Shown: positions 1 to 9,856 of the stretch, piece by piece
Numbering within the stretch: position 1 is the stretch's first letter
How the letters are laid out: every line of letters begins with the position of its first letter
Assembly (NCBI GenBank): GCA_033297205.1
Contig: MU859434.1
Coordinates: 1 to 17,308, forward strand
Direction of reading: 5' to 3'
Source: Pseudoneurospora amorphoporcata
Lineage: Eukaryota > Ascomycota > Sordariomycetes > Sordariales > Sordariaceae
Length of the DNA: 17,308 bases
Notes under the pieces: generated by a model
Told to the model about the DNA's origin: nothing
Databases searched by the model: none
Seen by the model: only the letters and a program-made list of their open reading frames with translations
Made by a program: the position numbers and the translations under genes

Positions 1-92
1 TTCCGCTCCGCTCTGCTACAAGTGCATAGTTCACTGTAGCATCCCTATACTAGTACTATCATCATAGGCTAGTTAGGGCATTGCAGCAAACA
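1..92 (+). repeat. Left copy of 92-bp terminal inverted repeat
   Basis: The first 92 bases match the reverse complement of 17216-17307 with four mismatches (88/92) and no gaps. The outer end begins TTCCGCTCCGCT and the inner end reads GCAGCAAACA. The flanks lie outside the window, so no target-site duplication can be checked. Two readings are possible: terminal inverted repeats of a DNA transposon that later filled with retrotransposons, or the downstream end of a gypsy-type LTR present twice in opposite orientation. An AT-rich, TATA-like stretch just inside this copy (about 93-112) leaves the LTR reading open. The repeat itself is certain; its class is not. Confidence 0.93.
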
Positions 93-354
93 AATTATAA
101 TTTAAATATATTGTTTTGCCTAAAGTGGGTCTTTCCAGTCCTGCTGGGAGTAAGGAGACGTAGGAGCGCCGTAAGACGTGTTATCTCTTAGTTGCTATTG
201 ACGGTGCTCTGCTGCCACGGTAGGGTATCCATTAGGCAATTCGACTAGGGCACGCGGAATAAGTCATTCCGAACTCCTCTTTTTGCTATCTCAACTGTTT
301 TGCTAGTGATGATGGTGTTGTTGAGCGACTCTGGAGCTGCGTTGAAGAGGCTGT
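93..354 (-). repeat. Probable 3' UTR and 3' LTR remnant of the minus-strand gypsy element
   Basis: No reading frame is visible. Read on the minus strand, this DNA directly continues the gypsy sequence that stops at 7423-7427, because Copia-1 interrupted it there with a 5-bp duplication. A purine run (plus strand 274-284, CTCCTCTTTTT) could be the polypurine tract. It is followed on the minus strand by TTCGGAATGACTTATTCC, which contains a near-palindrome (256-270) and resembles an LTR start (compare TGTCACGGAATG in the TRIM LTR). An AT-rich TATA-like block lies at 93-112. The exact LTR ends are not resolved: one end could be the TG at 112-113, or the LTR could include positions 1-92. Confidence 0.5.
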
Positions 355-513
355 TGTTGTGGTAGGGCCTGTCCCACCTTTGCCATTCGTTGGCCTTGTT
401 ATGTGGGTCTATGAGCTTACGCTACTATTATATTTAACCCTCCACATTTCTTTTTTTTCTTATTTCCTTAGCTTAATATAATTAATACACTTCTTGTGCC
501 TACGAGTCTAAGA
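355..513 (+). repeat. Copia-1 5' LTR (159 bp)
   Basis: It begins TGTTGTGG and ends just before the primer-binding site. The ends are fixed by comparison with 7263-7422 and by the GCTGT duplication. The 3' terminus reads AAGA in both LTRs rather than the usual CA. A TATA-like stretch, TATTATATTTAA, lies at about 426-437 and is the best promoter candidate. About 18 positions differ from the 3' LTR, nearly all transitions. Confidence 0.9.
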
Positions 514-535
514 GGTTATGAGCTCTCTGTATGCG
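514..535 (+). promoter_or_regulatory. Copia-1 primer-binding site, complementary to an initiator-tRNA half
   Basis: The sequence begins GGTTATGAGC directly after the LTR. Its complement, GCTCATAACC, contains the CAU anticodon and flanking anticodon-arm bases of eukaryotic initiator tRNA-Met. Drosophila copia is known to prime from an internally cleaved tRNA-iMet fragment rather than the tRNA 3' end, and the absence of a TGG start here fits that mode. Copia-2 has the same core at 13190. Confidence 0.85.
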
Positions 536-839
536 ATTGTATTGTATTGTATCGCTGCGTATAGCTATTACGAGTATTGAAAACCTAGAGAAGAGATAAA
601 TAACGAGCGACACCAAGCGCGAGTCCCCTAGAGAACCCCAGAGAACCCCGCGTTGTCGCAACACCGAGTGCGTATCGTTTTAGCGACTAGAGACTAGAGA
701 GCTTCGGTACTGTTGTTAAGCGACAAGAGACTAGAGATTTTATTCAAGACTAGAGATTGTCAAGCGACAACGAGATCTAGAGAATAGAAACCGTTATACG
801 ACTTCAATAAAGATTGTTGGTAATTCGAGACACGTCTAC
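536..839 (+). repeat. Copia-1 untranslated leader with short direct repeats
   Basis: No convincing reading frame. The motif GACTAGAGA occurs four times (685-693, 692-700, 729-737, 748-756), often preceded by GCGACAAG or GCGAC, and AGAGAACCCC occurs twice in tandem near 630-650. This is the place where retroelements carry packaging and dimerisation signals, so the repeats may be RNA structure elements; that role is inferred from position only. Confidence 0.6.
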
Positions 840-1952
840 TTGCACACTACAGTCCCTGAGATTCCTATCGAGTTAGAAACAGAGAATATAACCTACGCGA
901 CTACAAACAACTACCTCTTTATTCGAAACAACGAGAATTCCGGCGCCATGTTTTTCAACGCCGCTACTTTAATTCCTTTAAAGGGCGAATCCAACCTTGA
1001 CGCTTGGGCGCGTACACTGAAGGTTGAGCTTGCCTCCCAAGGCCTAAAACTTTACGTTACTAAGAGTATTTCCGAGCCTAAAGTTGACGATAAAATTAAG
1101 GATGAAGACGAGAAGCGCCTTTACCAGTAGATGATGGATCGTGCTAAGGCGATGTTTATTATTCACTCTACTATTCGCGACGAGAAGGTCTAGAACGTTC
1201 TGTCTATCAACGGCTGGGACGAGGATAACGACGATCTAAAGTATCTATTCGATTTCATCAAGAACAGCATTTCCAATGTCACTAATGAGGCCAAGAGCGA
1301 TGTTCTCGACGAGTACCAAACCATCAAGTGTGCCTCCTTCGCTACCTTAGAGGCCTTTCTCATACGCTGGCAGTCTCTTCGCAAGCGTGTCAAGGATGTC
1401 GGCTATAAGATCGACGATATTGTCGAGCTTACTAACCTTTTCAATGCGGTGAAACACTCCTTTCCCAACGAGGCTTTATTGTAGGCCGCCGACATGAACA
1501 AGAACGAATTGACTACTATAACTTTCTTAGCGAAGCTCTCTACCTTGGCCAACACTTAGAAGAATTATACTGATATAGTTGCTGCGAAGGTCGAGGTTAA
1601 GACGAAGGATACTACAAAGGAGGTTAAGATTGAGACTAACGGAGATGAGCGTATCGCCTGTGACGTCTGCGGCAAGAAGATTTATAAGAATTTGAAATAT
1701 TTTCTATGTGGCTATTATCGCGTTCCCGGCACTCCCGACTGCTGGTGGTGCGATCCCTACAAGGCTCCTGATACTTGGATTAATAAGAAGAAGGCGATCG
1801 GTTAGCTCAAGAACACCGGAACTACGGCCGCCATCGTAGGCAATAATAGTAATATTAACAACCTGCCTACGATCGTTGGCGTTAACTCTAACTTAATCTT
1901 TGGCTTGGGAGGATTGTCGTTTAACGACAATCTTGAGGAGGATTTTTACTAG
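840..1952 (+). pseudogene. gag: Copia-1 Gag, with five in-frame TAG codons
   Basis: Gag forms the particle and binds genomic RNA. The frame is continuous from about 840 to a terminal TAG at 1950-1952, interrupted by TAG at 1128, 1191, 1482, 1557 and 1803. No ATG is visible at 840 (the codon is TTG), so the true start is lost or upstream. The N-terminal part aligns with Copia-2 Gag around an L-x-G-x-x-N-x-x-x-W pattern, as in copia-type Gag domains. The C-terminal part has a Cys/His cluster (1659-1751) that starts CDVC and ends CWWC, followed by DPYKAPDTW. Where Copia-2 has His, this copy has Tyr, as expected from CpA mutation. A Gly/Asn-rich tail ends DFY before the stop. Pol follows in the -1 frame. 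Confidence 0.85.
1940..1952 (+). promoter_or_regulatory. Degenerate -1 ribosomal frameshift site, Copia-1 gag/pol
   Basis: The gag frame ends GAT TTT TAC TAG. The equivalent place in Copia-2 reads GGT TTT TAC TAG and forms a canonical slippery heptamer; here one base differs (GGATTTT). Pol continues in the -1 frame with LLE immediately after the slip, exactly as in Copia-2. Confidence 0.55.
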
Positions 1953-3666
1953 AGTTCCTGATAGGTGTAGAACCTATTCAGATAGATAGCGTTTAATATA
2001 ACTTCGTCAAAGTCTAATAAGCTCCCGAGGTAATAAATGTGAATAGAGATACTGTGCTATTCGATAGCGGATGTGGATCTACTATTTTTAACAATGTGAA
2101 ATGGTTTATAGAGTTATAGCCACTCCTATAATTAATTAATTACCAAGTCGGTAACGGCCAGATAACTAAATTATATTATATGGGTGTCGTGGAATTGAGT
2201 CTCCCTATTATATTAGGCAAATAGATTATGGTCGAGATTAGAGATGCGATTTTATCCCTATTAACACTAGTTAACCTTCTTACGATAACCGAGTTATTGG
2301 ATGGTGGAATGGTTTGGTCTATAGAGACGAATAAGATTAAATTTAATAAGAGAAAATATATAGGAGAAGAGATACAATGCAACTGGATAACTAACCTTCC
2401 AATCTTACCGATAATGGCACCGAGAGATATCGACGAGAGATATTAGGCCTAAGTACCAAGGTTTGCCTTATTAGCGTCTATCAACTACGATACGATGTAT
2501 AAACGACTAATGTATGTAGGAAAAGAATAAGTTATAAAGGCTTGCTGTGACGCGGGTATTACCCTATCAAATATCGGAAAAACGAATTGTGATGCGTGCC
2601 TTCGAAGTAAGAGAACCGACATTGTCTACAAGGTGTTAAATCTAATTGCGACGAGACCACTTGAGTTCGTAAGGATCGATACGTGGAGCCACAACGTTGC
2701 AAGTTACATGGGGATTAGGTACGTTGTGTATTTTGTCTGTATAGTATCCGGTTTTTACTGGATAAAGATGATAAGATAGAAGAGCGAGGGGTTGATAGCT
2801 ATTAAGGAATGGAAGAGATGAGTTAAACTCCAAACTGGCCTAAAGGTAAAGGTTCTAGGGATGGATGGAGGCACAGAGTTTGGCTTTGGTACGAAGGAGT
2901 TCTAGAATAGTGAAATCGTAGCTTAGGGACGATAAGAAGGGGTTGAAGTTATGAAGATACTAGTATACACCCTGTGGATGAACGGCGCACTAGAAAGAGT
3001 AGAAAGAGCGATGATGGAAAAATTAAGAGCGACAATAATCGAGCACGACATCCCAATCGTACTATGGCCTTTGGTCGTCGATGCAGTAGTTAGGGTTATG
3101 AATATACTTCTAACAAAATCTAATAAAGAGTATATTAGTCCTTATGAAGTTCTTAGTAGAGTAGTAGGCATCCCGAATTTGAAGCCTAATATCTATCATT
3201 TCCGAACGTATTATTGCACAGTATATTACTATATTAAGAAAGAAAGAAGGGTATAAGGCGACAAATGGGCGGAGTATTCGAGACGAGGCTACTTCGTTAG
3301 TTATATAGACTTGAATGGGAGGATCTTCTACATCTGGGACCCAGAATATCAACAACTGGTCAAAGCGAGTGCCGTAAGGTTCCTTGAAGATTCATCTAGT
3401 TAGTCAGACGAGGAGAGGGCCGTCAAGTATAGTGTATTCTTCTTAGACCAGTCGATAGAGGAGGTGGATAAGGTTCTGCAGAGTAAAAAGGAAGTCTAGA
3501 TTACAGCAAAACGTCCCAAACTCGAGGAGCTGATAAATGGACCAAGTGTTATAGTTAAGCTATATGGGGGGGTAATACAAAGGAGTTAGAGAAAAGAGAA
3601 AGAGGTTACTATAACGGATTAACAATAGGAGGAATCTACGATTGATTCAATCTTAGGCCTTAAACC

Positions 3667-3807
3667 TGTCACGGAATGTACTTGGGTGCCTCTTCTGGGA
3701 CAAACTATATAAGACCACTTGAGCGACCGAATTGCCAGCTTCGGTTACTTGTATCCTTTTGTAGGAATATAGCTTGGTTAGCGTAGTGGTCTGCCACTGC
3801 CGTGACA
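3667..3807 (+). repeat. TRIM 5' LTR (141 bp)
   Basis: It begins TGTCACGGAATG and ends CCGTGACA. A TATA-like TATATAAG lies at 3706-3713. The last 30 bases contain a pol III A-box (3779-3789). It differs from 4463-4603 at six positions, all transitions, and has the same length. The opening TGTCACGGAATG-ACTT resembles the proposed start of the gypsy LTR remnant in this window. Confidence 0.92.
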
Positions 3808-3869
3808 CTTAACCGAAGCTAAAAGGCTCTAGGTTCGAACCTTAGAGTTGGAAAAACTAACAAGTTTTT
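3772..3869 (+). promoter_or_regulatory. tRNA-like RNA polymerase III unit across the TRIM LTR/internal junction
   Basis: The A-box TAGCGTAGTGG (3779-3789) matches the TRGCNNARYNGG-type consensus. The B-box GGTTCGAACCT (3832-3842) lies 53 bp downstream within a T-arm-like hairpin (CTCTAGG / TTCGAAC / CTTAGAG, 3827-3847). A run of five T (3865-3869) follows as a terminator. I could not fold a convincing acceptor stem or name an anticodon, so this is tRNA-derived or tRNA-like rather than a working tRNA gene. The A-box is in the LTR and the B-box in the internal region, so the unit exists only at the 5' end. Confidence 0.65.
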
Positions 3870-4060
3870 CGGATATCCTTATATAGGTTCCCTTTTACGA
3901 AAATATATACGATACGGTCGTATGGATGCTTGTTACGAACTTAAGCAGGACACACGGGCCGACCAGACCGCTGGGAGACTATTACTACTCTAGGACTGGT
4001 TGATGTAACCCTAAGGTCTGGGATTGGCTAGGAAGGCGTGGTACTATAGTGCTCACGCTA

Positions 4061-4128
4061 AGCAAGTGCTTATAGTGAGCAAGTGCTTATGGTGAGTAGG
4101 TGCTTACGGTGAGCAGGAGTCGCGAGTG
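4061..4128 (+). repeat. 17-bp tandem repeat inside the TRIM (4 units)
   Basis: Four consecutive 17-bp units start at 4061, 4078, 4095 and 4112. The first two read AGCAAGTGCTTATAGTG and AGCAAGTGCTTATGGTG; the third is close and the fourth more diverged, followed by a partial AGCAAG. No coding role is apparent. Confidence 0.85.
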
Positions 4129-4425
4129 AGCAAGCAAGACTCAAGATGGATATAAGGGCGACTGGAGAACGTAGATTGTCAGATAAGTTCGACAGTAGTC
4201 AATTGATCTTTATTACCGAGACACGTATAACGCTACTATACTTGTTGTGAACCTTTTGGCTTTACCGAACAGCACTGATAGTCTTACCTTCAGCTATCCC
4301 ACTTAGGCAGATTAGACTGCCGTTCGTCACAATGCTCTGCCGTCGCTTAATTGAGAGCTCCCGTTCGAAAAGTTCGATCGGCTCCTAGGAATCGTCGCTG
4401 GCTGGCACGGTGTCCCGAGGGGGTC

Positions 4426-4462
4426 GAGGTTCGGGGCGAACCTCTCAATGTAAGGGGGGGAA
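4426..4462 (+). other. Hairpin and G7 polypurine tract before the TRIM 3' LTR
   Basis: GAGGTTCG (4426-4433) pairs perfectly with CGAACCTC (4437-4444) around a GGG loop. Eight bases later comes AAGGGGGGGAA (4452-4462), which abuts the LTR and has the position and composition of a plus-strand priming tract. Confidence 0.75.
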
Positions 4463-4603
4463 TGTTACGGAATGCACTTGGGTGCCTCTTCTAGGACAAA
4501 CTATATAAGACCACTTGAGCGACCGAATTGCCAGCTTCGGTTACTTGTATCCTTTTGTAGGAATATAGCTTGGTTAGCGTAGTAGTCTGCTACCGCCGTG
4601 ACA
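4463..4603 (+). repeat. TRIM 3' LTR (141 bp)
   Basis: Direct repeat of 3667-3807, starting TGTTACGG and ending CCGTGACA, then the AAACT duplication. The A-box here is altered (GTAGTAGT), and no B-box follows, so this copy would not form the pol III unit seen at the 5' end. Confidence 0.92.
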
Positions 4604-5748
4604 AAACTGACAAAACATATCTCAACACTTCTAACACTATTAATAAGTGTAATTCTAGCGCCAGAATTAGCTTAATAACCACCTCCAATAATAATAATAC
4701 TACCTACGATACAAGAAGAACCTAAATTACCATCCCCAGCCCTATTGAAAACATCAATAGAAACAACTTCTTCCGAGGAGTCAACTCCGTCACTAGGCCC
4801 GATTCAACAACCTTTAGGTCCGGACCGAACCCCTCTAGGTTCGCGGGCTTCAACTCTAAGCCCAATATCAATTCCTTTTAGATCGTCGAGACAAATCTAA
4901 GGTCCGAGGGAATAATAGAGCGTTCCGAGGTTGGAATTATAAGAACCCGGAATACAACCTCGAGTGTCCTGGAAAGCAACCCTGTAGTATGCGAACTAAG
5001 ATGTAATAATCTTAATTGAGCAAGACCAAGAGGATGACTTCCAGTCTTTTGATAATAATGACGAGTTTGAGCCATTCGATAACTTACCCTATATTAACCC
5101 TTATGATCTTGACGAAGAAGACCCTATCCCACCGAGGCGAAACTAGATTAGATTAGCATCCTTATTCCCAGATCTACTCTAGGATATTCCATCAAAACTA
5201 CTAAGAACTACGGAACAATTAAAAGTAACAACGGACCGAGAATCAGCATCCACGGAGCTAGGACAGGCGACAACGGAGTCGGAGAAAGCGTTGCCGGAGT
5301 CAGAGGGGGCGCTGTCAGCAGAGAAAGAACCGACAACGGACTAATCTACCGCATCCGCGGGGGCGGAGGTGACAAGAACGGGGAGACCGAGACGCCAGGC
5401 GGCACCGCAACCGGGTACGCTAACTGAAAAGCAAATCGTCGTCGACAGTAATAACAAACCCACTGGTGAACTCCCTATCTTTTACTATAGTCTTCCAGAG
5501 AGGAGAGTGATTCTTGACAAAGTGTAGACCCTGTATTTAACGGCGGTTAAGGTGATGCATGATCTTGAGACTCATTCATCCTCCATTCCAAAGAACTACC
5601 GCCAAGCGAAGAAACGCGAAAACTTCGAGATATACTGGAAGCCGGGTATGGAGAAGCAGTTAGCAGCATTGGAGGAGAGGGGTGTTTATGATCTGGTTCC
5701 TTTTGAACCAGGCATGGAAGTCCTAGGAAATGGGTTTATAATGAGAAA

Positions 5749-7191
5749 GAAAACCTGGACTTGAAGACAGTGGACCCAAGGGCACAATGGGTAGCTTGTA
5801 GCAACTTTAAGCAAGGCTCATAGGATATTGAAGATGTCTACGCGGCTGTGGCAAACGCAGCGAGCGTAAAGATCTTCCTTGCACTCATGGTAGTCCTGGA
5901 CTTCGAGTGCCATTAGTTTGACTTCAATATGGCGTTTTTAAACGCCCCTATACCTGTAGAAAAGTGGTATTACGTGGAGCAACTGACTGGCTTGGAAAAA
6001 GGACCAAGGGGTGTAAATCGCTTCGTTTGCCTACTGAGAAGAGCTCTGTATAGATTAAAAGCCAGTCTTCTTTACTAGTTTAATACCTTATTGCCCATCT
6101 TGAGAGGATTGAGCTTTGAACTAGTAAGCTCAAATACTTACCTATTCAGCAATAGGGAAAAGGGAGCACTTCTAGTATTATATGTGGACGACTTTCTGAT
6201 TGCGGCACTATCAATAACAGCAATCTTCGAAATTAGGGACCAGCTCCTTCAACACTTTAAATTCAAGCATATAGGCGAAGTAAAGACCTTCCTGGGATTC
6301 GATATTATTAAAAATCAGCTAGAACGAAGTATCTTTATCTCTTAAGCCAGATACACTAGAGCGTTAATTACGAAGTTCGAATACGACGACTTGTATAGAG
6401 TCAACACCCCATGGCCTTAAAACGTCAAGGTTGGCGACCACAAGACGGGTAATGAGCTACTAGACTAATAGAAGTCCTACATTAAGATAACGGGCAGCTT
6501 GAACTATCTTTCAATAGGTACCCGTCCCAATATTACGTTTACTATTAATAAGTTATACGAGGCTAATGCGAAGCTGACAGCGGGTTCGCTAACAGTAATG
6601 AAGTACTTATTTCAGTACTTAATCAAAAATACTGATGTGGGAATCGTACTGGGAGGAAAGCTGTCACCATCAAATATGGATATGAAGGCATTCGGGGATG
6701 CTTCCTATGCTGATGACCCTATGACTCGTTATAGTATTGGCGGGCATATCGTATTTATTGCCAGCAGCCCAGTCTATTGGAAGTCAAAGAAGTAGGCATT
6801 TGTTACGACGAGTACGACGGAGGCAGAGTTTACCAACCTTGTTCCAATAGCCAAGTCACTTCAGTGGATCGCACATATGATGGAGGAACTGGGATACGGC
6901 CAACCGCCTTTAAAAATCCTTTATACGGATAGCAAGAACGCTAGGGACTGGGTATTAAATCGAAACAATGCTAATCGTAACCAATATATAGATATACGGT
7001 TCAAATAGATCATAGAACAGGTAGAAGCAAAAGAGTTCGACATTATACATATCAAGAGCGAGGATATAATTGCGGATGGACTGACGAAACCACTGAAAGC
7101 GGACAAGCACGCAAGATTCATAAGATTGCTAAGATTGGAGGAGAAGGAGATTTCATTGATGAAGGCTCGAAAGGTTATAACTATAGGTTAA
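5749..7191 (+). pseudogene. pol: Copia-1 Pol, second part: RT and RNase H (shifted frame)
   Basis: It continues the same protein after a frameshift at about 5741-5760, next to a short A run (5750-5753). The RT palm is recognisable: FDFNMAFLNAPI (motif A region, near 5930), ALYRLK (normally ALYGLK) and the YVDD active site at 6181-6192. The RNase H domain keeps its acidic residues in DASYAD (Asp 6697), TTEAEF (Glu 6820) and YTDSKN (Asp 6928), and ends with the copia signature ADGLTKPL. The protein closes with TAA at 7189-7191, about 70 bp before the 3' LTR. Several TAG/TAA codons interrupt it, including a double stop near 6467, so it is inactive although the catalytic residues survive. Confidence 0.9.
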
Positions 7192-7262
7192 TCTCAACAC
7201 CATAGAAGTCTATTTGTTTACATAATAATGGACCTCTAAGATCTGTTTCGGGCTACGGGGCG
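7192..7262 (+). other. Copia-1 3' untranslated region
   Basis: About 70 bp between the Pol stop and the 3' LTR. No motif other than a short GGGG near the LTR, which would have to serve as the polypurine tract. Confidence 0.5.
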
Positions 7263-7422
7263 TGTTGTGGTGGGGCCTGTCCTACCTCTGCCATTCACTG
7301 GCCTTGTTATGTGGGTCTATGAGCTCACATCACTATTATATTTAGCCCTCCACATTTTTTTTCCTTTCTTGTCTCCTTAGCTTAACACAATTAATACACT
7401 TCTTGTGCCTACGAGTCCAAGA
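7263..7422 (+). repeat. Copia-1 3' LTR (160 bp)
   Basis: Direct repeat of 355-513 with the same start (TGTTGTGG) and end (CCAAGA), followed by the GCTGT duplication. The preceding polypurine tract is poor (GGGG at about 7257-7260). The pyrimidine-rich T tract in the middle differs slightly in length between the two LTRs. Confidence 0.92.
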
Positions 7423-9856
7423 GCTGTTAAATAGGTTTCGAATCGGGGATGATAGGTGGCTCATCTAATGACGACTTTTTCCTTAGTCTTCCTCTACCTT
7501 TTTTCCTTTTGACCCAAACCGGGAGTGCTCCAGCATCTGGGTGAGCATTGTGATACTTTCAGATGGCGTCGTTATAGCCCTCTAAGTCTTTGACCGGTTG
7601 CCAGCTGGGTTCGTTAATGCCTTTCCATTTGACGTGATACATCTAGCAGCCGTTGTTTGCTTTGCCGTATCCAATAATATCCTCAAACTCCCACTCCCAC
7701 TATTCGTCGTCGTCGCAATCGTCAGTTCTGCTCATAATCCGGCCCTTGTTAGCCAAGATGTCTTGTTCGATCTCGCGCTGACTAAGCAAACCCGCCGAGT
7801 CCCAGAGTTTAACCATAGAAACGTGAAAGACTGGGTTAACTTTTATGTTCTTGGGGAGCTTGAGTTTAATTTTGTGAGAATCGCACTCTAGCACCTAGAA
7901 CGGGCCCTCAAATCTGGGCACCAGTTTGGCCTGTGGTCTTCCCGTGGCGAGGTTTTTGGTGTTGAGTAAAACTTAATCACCGGCCTGGTATTTGGGTGCG
8001 TCACTACGGTTCTTGTTGGCATTCGCTTCATATCAGTCTTGTGCTTGCTTCGAGAAGGCCACTACGCCGTCCAGGATAGCTTGGAAACGGCTAGCAACTT
8101 CTGAGGCCTTGAAGAATTCCTTCTTCTGGGCTTCGGAGAGATTAGGGGGGCATAGCTTTGCCAGTTCTGTGCCCATGCGAGGGTAAAAACCGTAATTAGC
8201 GTAGAACGGGCTGACTCCTGTAGTCTCAGAGACCGTATTATTGTAAGCAAACTTAGGTAAAGGCAGCCAATCCGCCCAATCGTCCTACGCCCAATTGATA
8301 TAGAATCGTAGGTATTGCTCTATCTTAGTGTTAATTCTTTCGGTCTGGCCGTTGGTCTGGGAATGGAACGCTGATGACAGCTTCACTATAACACCTAGTC
8401 TTTTGTGTAAGGTTTTTTAGAACGTAGAAACGAATTGGGGACCTCTATCCGACACGACGCTGTCCGGCAGACCGTGAATGTTGTAGATCTTCTCGATGAA
8501 TCGTTCAACTAGTTCGTCGGTTTCTAGTGTTTCCATTGGTAGGTAGTGCCGCATCTTTGTGAGCCGGTCGACCACCACCGCGACGTGCTTATAGGTCCTC
8601 CCTCTCTTAATGCAGGGTATTATAGGTGTAACGTAGTCGACTGAGATCTGTGACTATACTTTGAATAGGATTGGGAATGGCTTTAAGAATCCTGTTGGCG
8701 AATGTCTTGACGACTTCGTCTTTGCGCAGGCCAAGCAAGCTTTATAGAACTCCTTGACGGATTAATATATACCTAGCCAGTAGTAGAAACGGTTGAAAGT
8801 CTCGTACGTTCTTTCCCTACCTGGGTGACCGCCTGGTTTGGCCGTGTGCATTTTGTGAATTAGTTGTAATTAGGTTTCTTTATTGTCGGGATTAATGAGT
8901 ACGCGTTCTTTCGTATCTTTTTTCCAGTAGATTCTACCCATACGGGTCGTACATTTGACAAATGCGATTTTGAACTTCTTGGAGACCCTTGGGGTCTATT
9001 TCCGCTGGCCGTCCTTTTGTAGGCAAGAGATTATTTCCTGCATTAGGTTTGACTTTGCGTAACTATCGTCAATGAGATTATCGGTAGACTTCGTAATATT
9101 GAGTTCGTAGAGTTGAAGGTCGTAGAAATTTAGATCCTAGTCGTAGAGATCCGTGGCGTGACTTATGTAGTAGACCTCCTCCATCTTTCCTAAGTGTAGG
9201 TAGGTTATATTGATATCCTCCTCCTCGAAGAAGGTTAGGTCGAATCTGTCTCGGTCGATTAGGGACTTCTTTCTTATCGTTAGTTGCTTATTGTCGTGAT
9301 CCTAGGGTCGGTCCTCTAGCTTCCTACTTAAGGTATTGGGTCTAATATTAGCTGCGCCTTGTCTATACGTAATACGAAAATTGAAGCGACTTAAAAATTC
9401 TGACCACCGTATATATCGTAGAGTGAGTTATTTCGTAGTGGCGACGGTTTTGAGGTTCTTGTGATCGGTGATAATCTCTACCTCTTCCTACGCTTCCTCT
9501 AGCTCAGGGCTCCATTCTTCAAGTGCTTTAACAATAGCCAGCAGCTCCTTATTATAAATATTATAGTTACATTCCTAGACACTGTGCTTGGCTGAGAAGT
9601 ACGCCACTAGATAGAGGACGCCGTCGTCACCCTATTGTGATAGTGTGCCCCCTAATGCCCAGTTGGAAGCATCCGTTTCCACTACGGTCTTTTTGTTCCA
9701 GTCGAAGATCTTCAACATTGGTGCTGATGTGAAGGCTGACTTAAGTTCGTCGAATGCTTTCTGGTGCTCGATATTCTATTGCCAGCCCGCGGCTACCGTC
9801 TTCTTTGTTAGTTCGTATAGGAGTTTGGCTATGCCTGAGAAGTTTTTGATAAATCG

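Larger units (their letters stand above)
3667..4603 (+). mobile_element. TRIM-like non-coding LTR element (937 bp) inserted in Copia-1
   Basis: Two 141-bp direct repeats bound 655 bp of non-coding DNA. The LTR ends are TGTCACGG and CCGTGACA, an 8-bp inverted pair in the 5' LTR. The flanking target duplication is AAACC (3662-3666) and AAACT (4604-4608), identical apart from one transition. A purine run with seven G (4452-4462) lies against the 3' LTR as a polypurine tract. No frame of useful length exists inside. This is the anatomy of a terminal-repeat retrotransposon in miniature, which must borrow proteins from another element. No standard TGG primer site follows the 5' LTR. The 96% LTR identity and the nested position make it younger than Copia-1. 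Confidence 0.9.
1946..5763 (+). pseudogene. pol: Copia-1 Pol, first part: protease, integrase and linker (frame -1 to gag)
   Basis: The protease carries DSGCGS (Asp codon 2063). The integrase zinc-binding domain follows: both expected His positions are now Tyr (MYKRLMY, about 2500), while CDAC (2588-2599) keeps the two Cys. The catalytic triad is visible as Asp 2678 (RIDTW), Asp 2864 (MDGGTEF) and Glu 2993 (ALERVE). The linker is rich in Pro, Ser, Thr, Gln and acidic residues and contains DLDEEDPIPP near 5110, matched by DLDEDNPIP in Copia-2. The TRIM insertion plus its duplication adds 942 bp, a multiple of three, so the frame resumes unchanged after it. Many Gln-type stops (TAG, TAA) occur, plus a TGA near 2819 at an expected Trp. 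The frame closes at 5764, after the RT start IPKNYRQAKK. Confidence 0.88.
355..7422 (+). mobile_element. Copia-1: complete but degenerate Ty1/copia retrotransposon
   Basis: It is bounded by two LTRs (355-513 and 7263-7422, about 89% identical) and flanked by an exact 5-bp target-site duplication, GCTGT (350-354 and 7423-7427). Inside are a half-tRNA primer site, a repeat-bearing leader, gag, then protease, integrase, RT and RNase H. Integrase precedes RT, which is diagnostic for copia (Pseudoviridae) rather than gypsy. A TRIM-like element (3667-4603) is inserted in the integrase-RT linker; without it and one copy of its target duplication the element would be about 6.1 kb. Point nonsense changes run throughout, and there is one frameshift near 5750. 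Confidence 0.93.

Noticed and set aside
3772..3850. A functional tRNA gene
   Set aside because: A-box, B-box and T-arm are present, but I could not pair a 7-bp acceptor stem or find a clear anticodon loop, and half of the unit belongs to an LTR.
4609..5150. A further inserted element between the TRIM and the Copia-1 RT
   Set aside because: The pol frame can be followed without shift through this Pro/Ser/Gln-rich stretch, with only Gln-type stops, and its end (DLDEEDPIP) matches Copia-2, so it is the ordinary integrase-RT linker.
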